DNA of 64,000 bases from a bacterium (GTDB lineage Bacteria > Pseudomonadota > Gammaproteobacteria > Pseudomonadales > Moraxellaceae), in NCBI GenBank assembly GCA_029945725.1, contig JAQSDB010000011.1:1-64000 (forward strand), written 5' to 3'. Positions 8,933 through 21,235 of the stretch are shown in pieces. The stretch's first letter is position 1. Each line of letters starts with the position of its first letter. Under the pieces are notes generated by a model. That model did no database searches. It was not told the DNA's origin and saw nothing but the letters and a program-made list of their open reading frames with translations. The translations under genes and the position numbers were made by a program.

Positions 8933-9862
8933 ATGTCCAAGCTTGCTTTCGTTTTTCCCGGTCAGGGTTCTCAGGCTATAGGCATGCTGGCCGACCTGGC
9001 TGCTGAACATTCCATTATCAAGATCACCTTTGATGAAGCCTCTGTAGCGCTTGGTCTTGATCTCTGGGCGCTGGCGCAAACCGGTCCCGAGGCCGATCTT
9101 AATCGTACCGAGAATACCCAGCCCCTGTTGCTCACCGCCGGCGTTGCCGTGTTCCGCGCCTGGCAGGCCGCAGGAGGAAGGGCGCCTGATTATCTTGCCG
9201 GGCACTCACTGGGTGAGTACACCGCGCTGGTGGCATCTGGCGTGATTTCTCTTGCGGATGGCGTCAGGCTTGTGGCGGAGCGTGGTCGTCTCATGCAACT
9301 GGCGGTACCTGCAGGTGAGGGCGCCATGGCTGCCATTCTGGGGCTTGATGATGAGGCTGTGCGTCAGTGTTGTGCTGATGCGGCGGCTGCCGGTGTTGTT
9401 GAGGCAGTGAATTTCAATGCACCAGGGCAGGTTGTCATTGCCGGCAGCACAGCCGCTGTAGCCGTCGCTATTGAAAAGCTGAAGGCCGCTGGTGCCAAAC
9501 GTGCCTTGCCCCTGCCTGTGAGCGTGCCTTCGCATTGTGCGCTGATGAAGCCCGCTGCAGAAAAGCTCTCGATTTATCTGGACGCGGTTACGTTTAATGC
9601 GCCTGTCATACCGGTGGTGCAGAACGTTGATGCAAAAATTGCCAGTGATGCGGCCGCCATCCGTGATGGATTGGTGCGTCAGCTGTACTGCCCGGTGCTT
9701 TGGGTGAAGTCGGTAGAAACGCTGTCCGGCCTTGGCGTCACGCGCGTGCTTGAGTGCGGCCCTGGCAAGGTGTTGTGTGGCTTGAATAAACGTATTGTCA
9801 AAGAGCTGGAATGTGCTTCGCTGGAAAATACGGAGAGTTTCAAGGCAGCGCTTGAGGCCTGA
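8933..9862 (+). CDS. fabD: Malonyl-CoA:ACP transacylase
   Basis: Loads malonyl groups on ACP for fatty acid elongation. FVFPGQGSQ opens the protein; the nucleophile is Ser92 in AGHSLGEY and the partner His lies in VPSHCALM. ATG 8933 gives 309 aa, the normal size. A frame extending upstream to 8813 overlaps plsX, has no family similarity and is rejected as the start. It is the third lipid gene of the operon. Confidence 0.96.
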   Translation: MSKLAFVFPGQGSQAIGMLADLAAEHSIIKITFDEASVALGLDLWALAQTGPEADLNRTENTQPLLLTAGVAVFRAWQAAGGRAPDYLAGHSLGEYTALVASGVISLADGVRLVAERGRLMQLAVPAGEGAMAAILGLDDEAVRQCCADAAAAGVVEAVNFNAPGQVVIAGSTAAVAVAIEKLKAAGAKRALPLPVSVPSHCALMKPAAEKLSIYLDAVTFNAPVIPVVQNVDAKIASDAAAIRDGLVRQLYCPVLWVKSVETLSGLGVTRVLECGPGKVLCGLNKRIVKELECASLENTESFKAALEA

Positions 9863-9934
9863 TGTGAACCACGCTCAGCATGAAGCACTTTGACCTGAAA
9901 AAAGAACACCTGAAAAAATAATGAGGGAATATCG

Positions 9935-10678
9935 ATGTCCATCGAAGGAAGAATTGCACTGGTGACGGGTGCCAGCCGTGGTATCGGCAAGGCGATTGCG
10001 CTGGAGCTGGCCAGGCGTGGCGCGGTAGTGATCGGTACGGCAACGACTGCAGCGGGCGCTGAAAACATCTCGGCCTATCTTAAAGAAGCCGGTAACACGG
10101 GCCGCGGTTATGCGCTGGATGTTGCGGACTCAGCCTCCATTGATGCGACGCTGGCAGCGATCAACAGCGAGGTGGGTGCCCCCCTGATCCTGATCAACAA
10201 TGCCGGCATTACCCGTGACAACCTCATGCTGCGCATGAAGGAAGAAGAATGGGATGCAGTCATCAACACCAATCTCAATGCCATTTTCCGCATGAGCAAG
10301 GCTTGTCTCAAGGCCATGACCAGGGAGCGCTGGGGCCGCATCATCAGCATCAGCTCGGTAGTGGGTTCCAGTGGCAACCCGGGGCAGGCAAATTATGCAG
10401 CCGCCAAGGCCGGTCTTGAGGGCTTCTCGCGGGCTCTGGCGCGCGAGATCGGTTCGCGCAACATCACGGTCAATGCAGTCGCCCCCGGCTTTATTGCCAC
10501 AGACATGACGCATGTGCTGCCGGAGGAGCAGAAAGTGAAGCTTTTGAGCTCGATTCCGGCCGGCCGGCTGGGTCAGCCTGAGGAGATTGCGGCGGCCGTA
10601 GGCTTTCTTGCCTCGGCAGAAGCAGGTTACATCACCGGCGTCACCTTGCACGTGAATGGCGGTATGTATATGGAATGA
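9935..10678 (+). CDS. fabG: 3-oxoacyl-ACP reductase FabG
   Basis: NADPH-dependent SDR that reduces 3-oxoacyl-ACP in fatty acid elongation. The cofactor motif is TGASRGIG (about residues 12-19), with NNAG near 86, catalytic Ser in ISSVVGS and YAAAK giving Tyr and Lys. GAGGGAA lies before ATG 9935. 247 aa matches the family. Among the several SDR genes in this window, this one is fixed as FabG by its place between fabD and acpP. Confidence 0.96.
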   Translation: MSIEGRIALVTGASRGIGKAIALELARRGAVVIGTATTAAGAENISAYLKEAGNTGRGYALDVADSASIDATLAAINSEVGAPLILINNAGITRDNLMLRMKEEEWDAVINTNLNAIFRMSKACLKAMTRERWGRIISISSVVGSSGNPGQANYAAAKAGLEGFSRALAREIGSRNITVNAVAPGFIATDMTHVLPEEQKVKLLSSIPAGRLGQPEEIAAAVGFLASAEAGYITGVTLHVNGGMYME

Positions 10679-10737
10679 CAGGAGTTTTTCCTGTTTTTTG
10701 GTTGCAACAAACACTTACCTTTCCAGAACCGGCCGGC

Positions 10738-10766
10738 TTGCCACCCCCCCGGGTGTTCAATACACT
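10738..10766 (+). promoter_or_regulatory. Promoter for acpP
   Basis: TTGCCA (10738-10743), a 17-nt spacer and TACACT (10761-10766), about 40 bases before the acpP start. Having its own promoter fits the very high level of ACP. The ten bases from the -10 on (TACACTAGCG) also occur at the 20431 promoter. Confidence 0.65.
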
Positions 10767-10809
10767 AGCGCCGTTCCTGAAAAGGATTCAGACAAACGAG
10801 GAGAAAAGC

Positions 10810-11046
10810 GTGAGCACTATCGAAGAACGCGTCAAGAAGATCGTCGCCGAACAGTTGGGTGTGAAGCTGGAAGATGTCACTAACGAAGCTTCTTTCGTGG
10901 ATGATCTGGGCGCTGACTCGCTCGACACGGTTGAACTGGTTATGGCTCTGGAGGAGGAATTTGAGCTCGAAATTCCTGATGAAGAAGCCGAAAAAATCAG
11001 CAAGGTGCAAAACGCCATTGATTACATCAACGCAAACAGCAAGTAA
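10810..11046 (+). CDS. acpP: Acyl carrier protein
   Basis: Carries growing acyl chains on 4'-phosphopantetheine attached to Ser37 in [18 protein letters not shown]. Sequence [11 protein letters not shown] onward is near identical to other proteobacterial AcpP; the protein is small and acidic, 78 aa. The start is GTG 10810, with AGGAG a few bases upstream. Longer in-frame starts would fall inside the promoter. A terminator follows directly. Confidence 0.98.
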   Translation: MSTIEERVKKIVAEQLGVKLEDVTNEASFVDDLGADSLDTVELVMALEEEFELEIPDEEAEKISKVQNAIDYINANSK

Positions 11047-11062
11047 TTAGCTGTTATCGCGA

Positions 11063-11101
11063 AAAAGCCGCAGCTCTGCATTTGGGTAGACTGCGGCTTT
11101 T
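11063..11101 (+). terminator. Terminator after acpP
   Basis: An 11-bp stem AAAAGCCGCAG / CTGCGGCTTTT with a 17-nt loop, 16 bases after the acpP stop. The final T-run is short, so read-through to fabF is likely. Confidence 0.75.
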
Positions 11102-11216
11102 GCGTATCTGGAAACCGGCATTCATCATTTTGTCAGCATGATATGGCCGTGCTGGCAGGTTTCGGTGTAACGGATATTCATATGGATCAGAGTAATTACG
11201 CAGGACTGGAGCTGAG

Positions 11217-12455
11217 ATGACATCTCGTCGCGTCGTGGTGACTGGCATGGGCATGCTGACCCCCCTGGGCTGCACCGTGGAGTCTACCTGGGAAGGTATT
11301 GTTGCCGGCAAAAGCGGCATTTCCCTGATTGATCATTTCGATACCGCTAATTTTTCCACACGATTTGCCGGCATTATCCGGGACTTTGATGTGGAAGCTT
11401 ATATGCCTGCCAAAGAGGCCCGGCGCCTGGACGAGTTTGTTCAGTATGGGCTCGCTGCCGGCATGCAGGCTTTTACGGACTCTGGTCTGGTTGTTACTGA
11501 AGAAAATGCACACCGGATTGGTGTGGCAACAGGATCAGGTATCGGTGGTCTTGGCTCTATTGAGCGTAATCATGAGTTGCTCATGAAAGACGGGCCACGC
11601 AAGATTTCTCCTTTCTTTGTGCCGGGTTCGATTATCAATATGTCGGCGGGAATGCTCGCTATTCGCCTCGGCCTCAAAGGGCCGAATATTGCCTTGGTGA
11701 CCGCCTGTACAACAGGTACTCACTCTATCGGCCTGGCCGGTCGACTGATTGCCTATGGTGATGCGGATGTGATGCTGGCCGGCGGTTGTGAAAAAGCCTC
11801 CAGTCCTCTCGGCATGGCCGGTTTTTCTGCGGCGCGGGCACTCTCGGTACGCAACGATGATCCTCATGCCGCAAGCCGTCCCTGGGACAGGGATCGTGAT
11901 GGTTTTGTGCTGGGTGATGGTGCCGGCTTGATCGTGCTGGAAGAGTATGAACACGCGAAAGCCCGTGGTGCAAAAATCTATGCCGAACTGATCGGGTTTG
12001 GCATGAGTGATGATGCTTTTCATATGACGGCACCAGCAGAGGGCGGGGAAGGCGCGGCGGCCGCCATGAGAAATGCCATTCGTGATGCCGGGATTGATGT
12101 GAGTGAAGTGGACTATATCAACGCGCATGGTACGTCCACGCCAGCGGGTGATATTGCCGAATCACAGGCGGTCGAAAAGGTGTTCGGCGAGCATGCGAAA
12201 AAAGTGGCCATGAGTTCCACCAAATCCATGATTGGTCATTTGCTGGGTGCGGCAGGAGCGGTAGAGGCCATATTTTCCATCCTCGCCATTCGCGACAATA
12301 TCGCGCCACCTACCATCAATCTTGATAATCCGGATGAAGGCTGCACGCTGGATTATGTGCCTAACAAGGCTCGTGCCATGAAAATCGATACCGTGTTATC
12401 GAATTCCTTTGGGTTTGGGGGCACCAACGGATCGCTGATTTTCCGGCGTGTTTAA
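11217..12455 (+). CDS. fabF: 3-oxoacyl-ACP synthase II (FabF)
   Basis: Condensing enzyme of fatty acid elongation. The Cys-His-His triad is visible: Cys164 in [10 protein letters not shown], His in [11 protein letters not shown] and His in [12 protein letters not shown]. It ends with the usual [10 protein letters not shown]. 412 aa is standard. ATG 11217 is preceded by GGAGCTGAG. It follows acpP as in Pseudomonas, and its stop directly abuts pabC. Confidence 0.97.
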   Translation: MTSRRVVVTGMGMLTPLGCTVESTWEGIVAGKSGISLIDHFDTANFSTRFAGIIRDFDVEAYMPAKEARRLDEFVQYGLAAGMQAFTDSGLVVTEENAHRIGVATGSGIGGLGSIERNHELLMKDGPRKISPFFVPGSIINMSAGMLAIRLGLKGPNIALVTACTTGTHSIGLAGRLIAYGDADVMLAGGCEKASSPLGMAGFSAARALSVRNDDPHAASRPWDRDRDGFVLGDGAGLIVLEEYEHAKARGAKIYAELIGFGMSDDAFHMTAPAEGGEGAAAAMRNAIRDAGIDVSEVDYINAHGTSTPAGDIAESQAVEKVFGEHAKKVAMSSTKSMIGHLLGAAGAVEAIFSILAIRDNIAPPTINLDNPDEGCTLDYVPNKARAMKIDTVLSNSFGFGGTNGSLIFRRV

Positions 12456-13280
12456 ATGATTTATCCAGTCTGGATCAACGGGAGCGCAGGGACTTGTATC
12501 GATCCCGCTGATCGCGGACTGGCCTATGGTGATGGCCTTTTCGAGACGCTGCGTATCGAACACGGCCGTGCCATCTTTCTGGAACAACACCTTTCCCGGC
12601 TTTTTAACAGCTGTCATTATTTGGGCATCGCGCTTGATGCGGAAAAATTGCGTCAGGATTTTTCCCGTTTTCGGGCAACGTGTTCTGCCTCCGGCATCAT
12701 AAAAATCATGGTTACCCGCGGCGTGAGTGGTCGCGGCTATCTACCGGACCCTGCGGCGGCGCCTACGGTGATTTTCAGTTCCCATGCGCTTCCCCTGTAT
12801 CCGGCGGCTTTTGCGCGTGAGGGGGTGACGGCGGCACTGTGTGTGCAGCGCCTGGGGCAGCAGCCCATGCTGGCGGGTCACAAGCATCTGAATCGGCTTG
12901 AGCAGGTCATGTTGCGGCGGGAGCTGGCGGAGATGGGCGCTGATGAGGCTCTGGTCTGCGATCTGGACGGGAATGTCGTCGAGGGTGTTTTTAATAATGT
13001 GTTTCTGGTGCGCGCGGGGGTGCTGTGTACACCGCACATTGAGATGGCGGGTGTCCTTGGTGTGATGCGGTCTGTGCTGATAGCTCAGGCGAAGGCTGAC
13101 GGTATTCAGGTGCAGCAAGGGCAGTATGTGCTGGATGATTTTCTGGAGGCTGATGAGGTCTTTTTCTGTAATAGTGTGAACGGTATCTGGCCGGTGCGGT
13201 GTCTTCATGACCGGCACTGGCAGTCCGGCCCTGTTACGCGTCAGTTGCAAGACTACTGGCAGAGCTCCTTGAGTTATTAA
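12456..13280 (+). CDS. pabC: 4-amino-4-deoxychorismate lyase
   Basis: PLP enzyme that releases pyruvate and p-aminobenzoate for folate. It is a fold-type IV aminotransferase: NGSAGTCIDPADRGLAYGDGLFETLR at the N-terminus, PLP Lys in GHKHLNRLEQ, and EGVFNNVFLV later. ATG 12456 begins right after the fabF TAA. 274 aa is typical. D-amino-acid transaminases share the fold, but the fabF-pabC-mltG order settles the call. Confidence 0.93.
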   Translation: MIYPVWINGSAGTCIDPADRGLAYGDGLFETLRIEHGRAIFLEQHLSRLFNSCHYLGIALDAEKLRQDFSRFRATCSASGIIKIMVTRGVSGRGYLPDPAAAPTVIFSSHALPLYPAAFAREGVTAALCVQRLGQQPMLAGHKHLNRLEQVMLRRELAEMGADEALVCDLDGNVVEGVFNNVFLVRAGVLCTPHIEMAGVLGVMRSVLIAQAKADGIQVQQGQYVLDDFLEADEVFFCNSVNGIWPVRCLHDRHWQSGPVTRQLQDYWQSSLSY

Positions 13281-13282
13281 TC

Positions 13283-15986
<2,704 letters not shown>

Positions 15987-16033
15987 GCGCGCAGTGTGTT
16001 TTTTCATAAAAAATAACGAAGAGATATGGCCCC

Positions 16034-16378
16034 ATGAATATGCCCCGTGCTGGCGGTATCCTTAATCAGGCTTTCAAGGACAAGGCAGCGCTGTATTCAG
16101 CCTTCATGCCTTATGTAAAAGGTGGCGGACTTTTCCTGCCGACCAATCGCCAGTCCAAGCTGGGCGAAGAAGTGTTTGTATTGCTGACGCTGATGGATGA
16201 TCCCGAGCGCATTCCCGTCACGGGCAAGGTGATATGGATCAATACCCGTCAGCAGGGTACGCGTCCGGCCGGCATTGGCATCCAGTTGTCGGGCGAAGAA
16301 GGTGACAAGGCGCGCCGTAAAATCGAGACCTTTCTGGCGGGTGCCCTGGCGGCGGATCGCCCCACTTTTACGATGTAA
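16034..16378 (+). CDS. pilZ: Type IV pilus assembly protein PilZ
   Basis: Cytoplasmic PilZ-domain protein needed for type IV pilus assembly; it works with PilB and FimX in Pseudomonas and Xanthomonas. 114 aa. The middle GGGLFLPTNRQ and GKVIWINTRQ...RPAGIGIQLS match. The RxxxR and D/NxSxxG c-di-GMP binding signature is absent, as in canonical pilus PilZ, so it should not bind c-di-GMP itself. The gene lies between holB and tatD as in Pseudomonas and implies pili encoded elsewhere. Confidence 0.92.
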   Translation: MNMPRAGGILNQAFKDKAALYSAFMPYVKGGGLFLPTNRQSKLGEEVFVLLTLMDDPERIPVTGKVIWINTRQQGTRPAGIGIQLSGEEGDKARRKIETFLAGALAADRPTFTM

Positions 16379-16480
16379 ACTTTTTTTGTAGCCCCGCGAG
16401 CAAGGCCGGCAGTAGCCGGCTTTGCTGTTTTGACGGGTTTGTTTTTGAATTATTTTTTGATTCATCTGAGTCCGGCTCCC

Positions 16481-17248
16481 ATGTTTATTGATTCCCACTG
16501 TCATCTTGATCGTCTGGATCTGCTTGCGCTAGGCACCGATCTTGAGGGAGCCCTGGAAAAGGCACGCCAGCGCGGGGTTGATCATTTCCTGTGTATTGGT
16601 GTGGATCTCGAAAGCCTGCCGGATGTTCTGGCCGTGGCGGAAGCCTATACCGATGTGTCGGCCTCGGTTGGCGTGCACCCTCTGCATCTGGATTCACTTG
16701 AGCCTGAAATTGAAAAGCTGATTGAGCTGGCAGCGCATCCCAAAGTGGTGGCGATAGGTGAAACCGGTCTTGATTATCATTACGACAAAGAGAATCCCGC
16801 GGATCAGCAGCGGCGCTTTCGCAAGCATATCGAGGCTTCCCGGCGTACGAACAAGCCGCTGGTGATACACACGCGTGAAGCCAGGGCAGACACCATTCGT
16901 ATTTTGAAGGAGGAGGGTGCCACGGCCGGGGTGCTGCACTGCTTTACCGAAGACTGGGACATGGCGAAGGCCGCACTGGATCTTGGGTTTTATATTTCCT
17001 TTTCCGGCATTGTCAGCTTTGCCAGCGCCAGGGAATTGCGTGATGTCGCGACCAAAGTGCCACTCGATCGCATGTTGATTGAAACCGACTCACCCTGGCT
17101 GGCGCCGATACCCTACCGTGGCAAAACCAATCAGCCCGCCTATGTGGTGGAAGTGGCTCACGTTCTTGCGGGTTTGCGGGGTATTGATGTGGCCGAACTC
17201 GGTGCCCGCACCTCGGATAATTTCCGGTGTTTGTTTGGTGTGGGCTGA
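16481..17248 (+). CDS. tatD: TatD-family metal-dependent hydrolase
   Basis: TIM-barrel phosphohydrolase/DNase (YcfH/TatD group). Metal ligands: the H6-x-H8 pair in DSHCHLD, Glu in AIGETGLDYH, His in VIHTREA and in VLHCFTED, and Asp in LIETDSPWLAP. ATG 16481 starts at the motif, as is usual; an upstream in-frame start at 16430 would add an unconserved stretch. 255 aa is normal. Reported activities include 3'-5' exonuclease and D-Tyr-tRNA hydrolysis; the exact role is open. Confidence 0.93.
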   Translation: MFIDSHCHLDRLDLLALGTDLEGALEKARQRGVDHFLCIGVDLESLPDVLAVAEAYTDVSASVGVHPLHLDSLEPEIEKLIELAAHPKVVAIGETGLDYHYDKENPADQQRRFRKHIEASRRTNKPLVIHTREARADTIRILKEEGATAGVLHCFTEDWDMAKAALDLGFYISFSGIVSFASARELRDVATKVPLDRMLIETDSPWLAPIPYRGKTNQPAYVVEVAHVLAGLRGIDVAELGARTSDNFRCLFGVG

Positions 17249-17332
17249 GGGTGCAGACGGTTCTCCGGCCTCAGGGAGAAACTGTCAGGTGTTGCTTCCG
17301 GGAGTCAGTCGCGGAGTGATTGGTGGCGTTGT

Positions 17333-17367
17333 AAAAAAGACCCGGTGCCTGGGGAGGACACCGGGTC
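17333..17367 (-). terminator. Orphan minus-strand terminator
   Basis: A perfect 9-bp stem (17339-17347 with 17359-17367, 11-nt loop) is followed on the minus strand by six T (17333-17338). On the plus strand there is no T-run, so it does not serve tatD. No minus-strand gene lies upstream within this gap. Confidence 0.6.
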
Positions 17368-17529
17368 AAGACCAGTCATGGATATGTTTTTCTGACCGTT
17401 CCCGGTTACTGTGAGTCCAGTATTGCTGATATTTCATGGTTCACCAGCCGGACGGGCTGCAGGGTTAGACTGCTTTCGCATAAAATCCGGGCTGTGCTGT
17501 TGCCGCCACTGCCTGATACCGAGACCATG

Positions 17530-17559
17530 TGGTCATGACCGCGCAGCGGCGCCTATACT
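17530..17559 (+). promoter_or_regulatory. Candidate promoter and operator for TetR gene
   Basis: TGGTCA (17530-17535), an 18-nt spacer and TATACT (17554-17559). A perfect 10-bp palindrome GGTCATGACC (17531-17540) covers the -35, which suits autorepression by the downstream TetR protein. That link is inference. Confidence 0.4.
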
Positions 17560-17654
17560 GCGTCACGCCTTGTCGGCGTTGAATGAACTCGGGACAATGC
17601 ATTTTTTTAGGCGGGCCGGTTTTCGGTCTGCAAGGACCACCAGAGGGTAGAACG

Positions 17655-18290
17655 ATGAGTGACTTGGCCAAGGCTACGCAGAAGGCGCGGGAATTTCGCC
17701 AACGCGAACAGGCCATTCTTGACTGCGCCCTGCAGCTTTTTATCGAGCACGGCGAAGACAAGGTGACCGTGGAGATGATCGCGGACAAGGTTGGCATTGG
17801 CAAAGGCACCATCTACAAGCATTTTGAGACCAAGAACGAGATTTACCTGCTGCTCATGATTCGCTATGAGGAAGAGCTCGCCGATCTCTTCCGTCGTGTT
17901 GATCCGCTGGATGACAAGGAAGCGCTGATGCGTGAGTACTTCCGCTTCCGTGTTCAGGATCCGGATAAATACCTGCTCTTCGACCGGCTTGAATCCAAGC
18001 TCACGGCCGACAAGGTGGTGCCGCAGCTATTGGAAAAGCTGCATGCCATTCGTGCCTCCAATTTCGACAAGCTCACCAGCATCGTCAAGGCCCGCATTGA
18101 TGAACAAAAACTGGCCGATGTGCCACCTGAGTATCATATCTGTGCGGCCTGGGCGCTGGCGCATGGTGCCTCGGCACTGTGCAAGTCCGGCTTCTATCAG
18201 AAATACATCACGAACCCGGATGATTTCTTTGATTTCCTGCTGAGTTCCGGTGTGCGCATGGGTAATCGTGCGCGTCATTCCGGCAAATAA
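17655..18290 (+). CDS. TetR-family regulator next to etfBA
   Basis: Transcription factor with an N-terminal TetR helix-turn-helix (about residues 20-65: ILDCALQLFIEHG, then VTVEMIADKVGIGKGTIYKHF) and an all-helical ligand domain. ATG 17655 follows AGAGGGTAG and gives 211 aa; an upstream frame start at 17583 would place the promoter region inside the gene. The position between tatD and etfBA matches a Pseudomonas regulator. The ligand is unknown; lipid or acyl-CoA control is a reasonable guess from the neighbours only. Confidence 0.88.
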   Translation: MSDLAKATQKAREFRQREQAILDCALQLFIEHGEDKVTVEMIADKVGIGKGTIYKHFETKNEIYLLLMIRYEEELADLFRRVDPLDDKEALMREYFRFRVQDPDKYLLFDRLESKLTADKVVPQLLEKLHAIRASNFDKLTSIVKARIDEQKLADVPPEYHICAAWALAHGASALCKSGFYQKYITNPDDFFDFLLSSGVRMGNRARHSGK

Positions 18291-18305
18291 GTGATGCCGA
18301 ATGAC

Positions 18306-18332
18306 AAAAGGCCGCCTTCGGGCGGCCTTTTT
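18306..18332 (+). terminator. Terminator after TetR gene
   Basis: Stem AAAAGGCCGCC / GGCGGCCTTTTT with a UUCG tetraloop. Confidence 0.9.
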
Positions 18333-18379
18333 ATTGCCGGTACGGGAACTTCTGGCGAACAGTGTCTGCCTCTGGTCTC

Positions 18380-18408
18380 TTGACCTCATGGGGGGCAGCC
18401 TTCAAAAT
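18380..18408 (+). promoter_or_regulatory. Promoter for etfBA
   Basis: TTGACC (18380-18385), a 17-nt spacer and CAAAAT (18403-18408), 78 bases before etfB. Confidence 0.55.
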
Positions 18409-18485
18409 GCGTGGCCTTTTCGGGCCGGGGCTCTTTCCTGCCCCTGTTTTTCCCACTCCATTTGAACAACCCAGCCGAGGATTCC

Positions 18486-19235
18486 ATGAAGGCTCTTGTT
18501 GCTGTGAAACGCGTTGTTGATTACAACGTGAAGGTTCGCGTCAAGGCGGACAAGACCGGTGTTGAGCTAGCCAACGTGAAGATGGCGCTGAACCCGTTCG
18601 ATGAGATCGCTGTTGAAGAAGCCGTGCGTCTCAAGGAGAAGGGCATCATCACCGAGATCGTGGTGGTGACTGTCGGCCCGACCGCCGCTCAGGAACAACT
18701 TCGTACCGCACTGGCTCTCGGTGCAGACCGTGCCATCCTCGTTGAAACCAGCGAAGAAGTGCAGCCACTGGCCATCGCCAAGATCCTCAAGGGTATCGTT
18801 GATCAGGAAAAGCCCGAGCTCATCATCCTTGGCAAGCAGGCCATTGATGGCGACAACAACCAGACCGGCCAGATGCTTGCCGCGCTTGGTGGTTTCGCCC
18901 AGGGCACCTTCGCCTCCGTGGTGAAAGTGGACGGCGGCAAGGTCCAGGTAACCCGTGAAGTGGACGGCGGCCTGCAGACCGTTGAACTGACGCTGCCAGC
19001 CGTGGTCACGACTGACCTGCGTCTGAACGAGCCGCGTTATGCCTCCCTGCCCAACATCATGAAGGCCAAGAAAAAGCCGCTGGATACCAAGACTCCGGCT
19101 GATTTTGGTGTAAATGCCGCTCCCACCGTGAAGACCCTGAAGGTCGAGCCGCCTGCAGAACGCAAGGCCGGTATCGTGGTCAAGACCGTGGAAGAGCTGG
19201 TTGAAAAGCTGAAGAACGAAGCGAAGGTGATCTGA
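18486..19235 (+). CDS. etfB: Electron transfer flavoprotein beta subunit
   Basis: With EtfA it carries electrons from acyl-CoA dehydrogenases to ETF-quinone oxidoreductase. Start [20 protein letters not shown] and the AMP-site block [11 protein letters not shown] with [15 protein letters not shown] are characteristic. ATG 18486 gives 249 aa, the family size. It is separated from etfA by two bases. A likely physiological partner in this window is the acyl-CoA dehydrogenase AtuD. Confidence 0.97.
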   Translation: MKALVAVKRVVDYNVKVRVKADKTGVELANVKMALNPFDEIAVEEAVRLKEKGIITEIVVVTVGPTAAQEQLRTALALGADRAILVETSEEVQPLAIAKILKGIVDQEKPELIILGKQAIDGDNNQTGQMLAALGGFAQGTFASVVKVDGGKVQVTREVDGGLQTVELTLPAVVTTDLRLNEPRYASLPNIMKAKKKPLDTKTPADFGVNAAPTVKTLKVEPPAERKAGIVVKTVEELVEKLKNEAKVI

Positions 19236-19237
19236 TT

Positions 19238-20167
19238 ATGAGCATCCTGGTTTGCGCAGAACACGATAACGCGTCCATCAAGGGCGCCACGCTCAACACC
19301 GTTACCGCGGCCAAGGCCATTGGCGGCGAGATTCACGTACTGGTTGCCGGTCAGGGCTGTCAGGCGGCAGCCGAAGCCGCTGCCAAAATTGATGGCGTTA
19401 CCAAGGTGCTGGTTGCCGACAATGCCGTATACGGCCACCAGCTGGCTGAAAACATCAGCCTGCTGGTTGCCGAACTCGGCAAGGGTTACAGCCATGTGCT
19501 GGCTCCTGCGACCTCCAATGGCAAGAACTTCCTGCCACGCGTGGCCGCACTGCTGGACGTGAACCAGATCTCCGAAATCACCAAGGTGATCTCGGCCGAT
19601 ACCTTTGAGCGTCCGATCTATGCCGGTAATGCCATTGCTACCGTGCAGTCCGGCGATGCCATCAAGGTGCTGACCATTCGCCCCACCGGTTTTGATGCGG
19701 CGGCTGCCACTGGCGGTTCTGCTGCCATTGAAGCCGTGGCGATTGCGGCCAATGCCGGCACGTCGACGTTTGTCGGTGAAGAGCTGGCCAAGTCCGATCG
19801 TCCCGAACTCGCTGGTGCCAAGATCGTGGTGTCCGGCGGTCGTGGCATGGGCAACGGTGACAACTTCAAGATCCTCTACAGCCTGGCTGACAAGCTGGGT
19901 GCTGCGGTGGGTGCTTCCCGCGCTGCCGTGGACGCCGGCTTCGTACCCAACGACATGCAGGTCGGTCAGACCGGCAAGGTCGTGGCTCCGCAGCTGTATG
20001 TGGCCGTTGGTATCTCCGGTGCCATCCAGCATCTGGCCGGCATGAAGGATTCCAAGGTGATCGTGGCGATCAACAAGGATGCCGAAGCGCCGATCTTCCA
20101 GGTTGCTGATTACGGCATCGTGGGCGATCTCTTCGACATCGTGCCGCAGCTGGAAAAGCTGATCTGA
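19238..20167 (+). CDS. etfA: Electron transfer flavoprotein alpha subunit
   Basis: FAD-binding partner of EtfB. The C-terminal FAD domain shows [43 protein letters not shown] and [10 protein letters not shown]. 309 aa is standard. The very GC-rich, evenly coded gene pair indicates high expression. A terminator lies 50 bases downstream. Confidence 0.97.
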   Translation: MSILVCAEHDNASIKGATLNTVTAAKAIGGEIHVLVAGQGCQAAAEAAAKIDGVTKVLVADNAVYGHQLAENISLLVAELGKGYSHVLAPATSNGKNFLPRVAALLDVNQISEITKVISADTFERPIYAGNAIATVQSGDAIKVLTIRPTGFDAAAATGGSAAIEAVAIAANAGTSTFVGEELAKSDRPELAGAKIVVSGGRGMGNGDNFKILYSLADKLGAAVGASRAAVDAGFVPNDMQVGQTGKVVAPQLYVAVGISGAIQHLAGMKDSKVIVAINKDAEAPIFQVADYGIVGDLFDIVPQLEKLI

Positions 20168-20220
20168 GACGGCAATAGCGTCTGCCAGATCCGGGCTTCC
20201 TGTCCGGGCCTGGTATCGCA

Positions 20221-20248
20221 AAAAGCCCGCCATGATGGCGGGCTTTTT
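20221..20248 (+). terminator. Terminator after etfA
   Basis: An 11-bp stem AAAAGCCCGCC / GGCGGGCTTTT with a 5-nt loop and T-run. Confidence 0.9.
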
Positions 20249-20408
20249 GTTGGCGGTTTACCGGGTTTTCCTGGCTCCTCATTCTCTTGCGCGTTTTTTG
20301 CGGCTGGTCAGGAAGTGGTTTCTGTCCTTGAATCCGCCCGCAGGTTCAGTGCCGAATCCGTGCCGTAAAAAACCCGTCAGAAAATTAGAGTAATTGCTCG
20401 AATCACCC

Positions 20409-20436
20409 TTGGCAGGCGCCTGCTTTTGCGTACACT
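20409..20436 (+). promoter_or_regulatory. Promoter for Tat-protein/GMC operon
   Basis: TTGGCA (20409-20414), a 16-nt spacer and TACACT (20431-20436). The start point would lie about 40 bases before the ATG at 20484. Confidence 0.6.
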
Positions 20437-20483
20437 AGCGTCACTGTGACCGAAAGGTCGAGCCATTTTTCCCGGGATCAGCC

Positions 20484-21092
20484 ATGAAAAAAGAGTCGCA
20501 ACAGGCGGCGCGCGAAGTGACCTCCACCCTGGCACCGCTATCGCGCCGGCGCTTTCTCACGTCAGCTTTATGGGCCACGGCTGGCGTCAGCGCCATCGTC
20601 GCCGGTGGCTTTACGCTGCTGCGCCATTCTCCCCGTGATGCCGAGCCCGTACCGGCTGGTCTCGTGCATCTTGATCCGTCTCATTATCGCCTGTTCCAGC
20701 ATCTGGCCACGGTGTTGCTGCCCACGGCCGGCACGATGCTGACATCGCCGGAGCTGATTCCTGTGGCTCATAATGTCGATGCCATTCTGGGGGCGCTTGA
20801 TGTGGATATCCGCAAGCAGCTCGCCATGGGCTTTGGCCTCTTTGATAACGCTGCCGTGTTCACCCACGGCAAACGTTTTGTCGATCTGCCGGCCGCAGAG
20901 GCACAAGCCTACGTCAACGACTGGGTGAATGCCGATGGTCTCGCCAGACGCTCGATAGGTCTTGTGGTGAGCAAGCTTGCCCACACCGGGTACTGGATGG
21001 ATGCACGTACCTGGCCACCGATCGAGTTCGACGGGCCGGTATCGAGAAAGTGGGGCATTGCCTCGCGCGGCAACCAGCCCTTGCCGGTCTGA
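20484..21092 (+). CDS. Tat-signal protein, gluconate-2-dehydrogenase subunit-3-like
   Basis: A 202-residue protein with a twin-arginine signal (SRRRFL at residues 20-25) followed by a hydrophobic stretch (27-45), so it is probably exported folded. The body resembles the small subunit (subunit 3 type) found with membrane GMC dehydrogenases; this family call rests on the Tat signal, size and the adjacent GMC gene more than on clear motifs. It lies 143 bases before the GMC gene under a shared promoter. It may carry the GMC partner across the membrane or anchor it. Confidence 0.65.
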   Translation: MKKESQQAAREVTSTLAPLSRRRFLTSALWATAGVSAIVAGGFTLLRHSPRDAEPVPAGLVHLDPSHYRLFQHLATVLLPTAGTMLTSPELIPVAHNVDAILGALDVDIRKQLAMGFGLFDNAAVFTHGKRFVDLPAAEAQAYVNDWVNADGLARRSIGLVVSKLAHTGYWMDARTWPPIEFDGPVSRKWGIASRGNQPLPV

Positions 21093-21235
21093 GTACCTCA
21101 GCAGGTTTTGAATACTCATCCGGATATTCAAAATCCGCCGCTGAAGGCTCGTTCAACCATTGGCAGTGAAGCAGCTGAATCAAACCGGAAGCTTCCTGAA
21201 TACATTAAAAAATTCCATCGCACGCGGAGCACAGC

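Larger units (their letters stand above)
17249..17654. other. tatD-TetR spacer
   Basis: A 406-base gap without a convincing gene. It holds a minus-strand terminator-like hairpin (17333-17367) and a promoter with an embedded palindrome (17530-17559). The rest shows no structure that I can name. Confidence 0.6.
20168..20483. other. etfA to Tat-protein gene spacer
   Basis: A 316-base gap holding the etf terminator (20221-20248) and a promoter (20409-20436). I see no gene between them. Confidence 0.6.
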
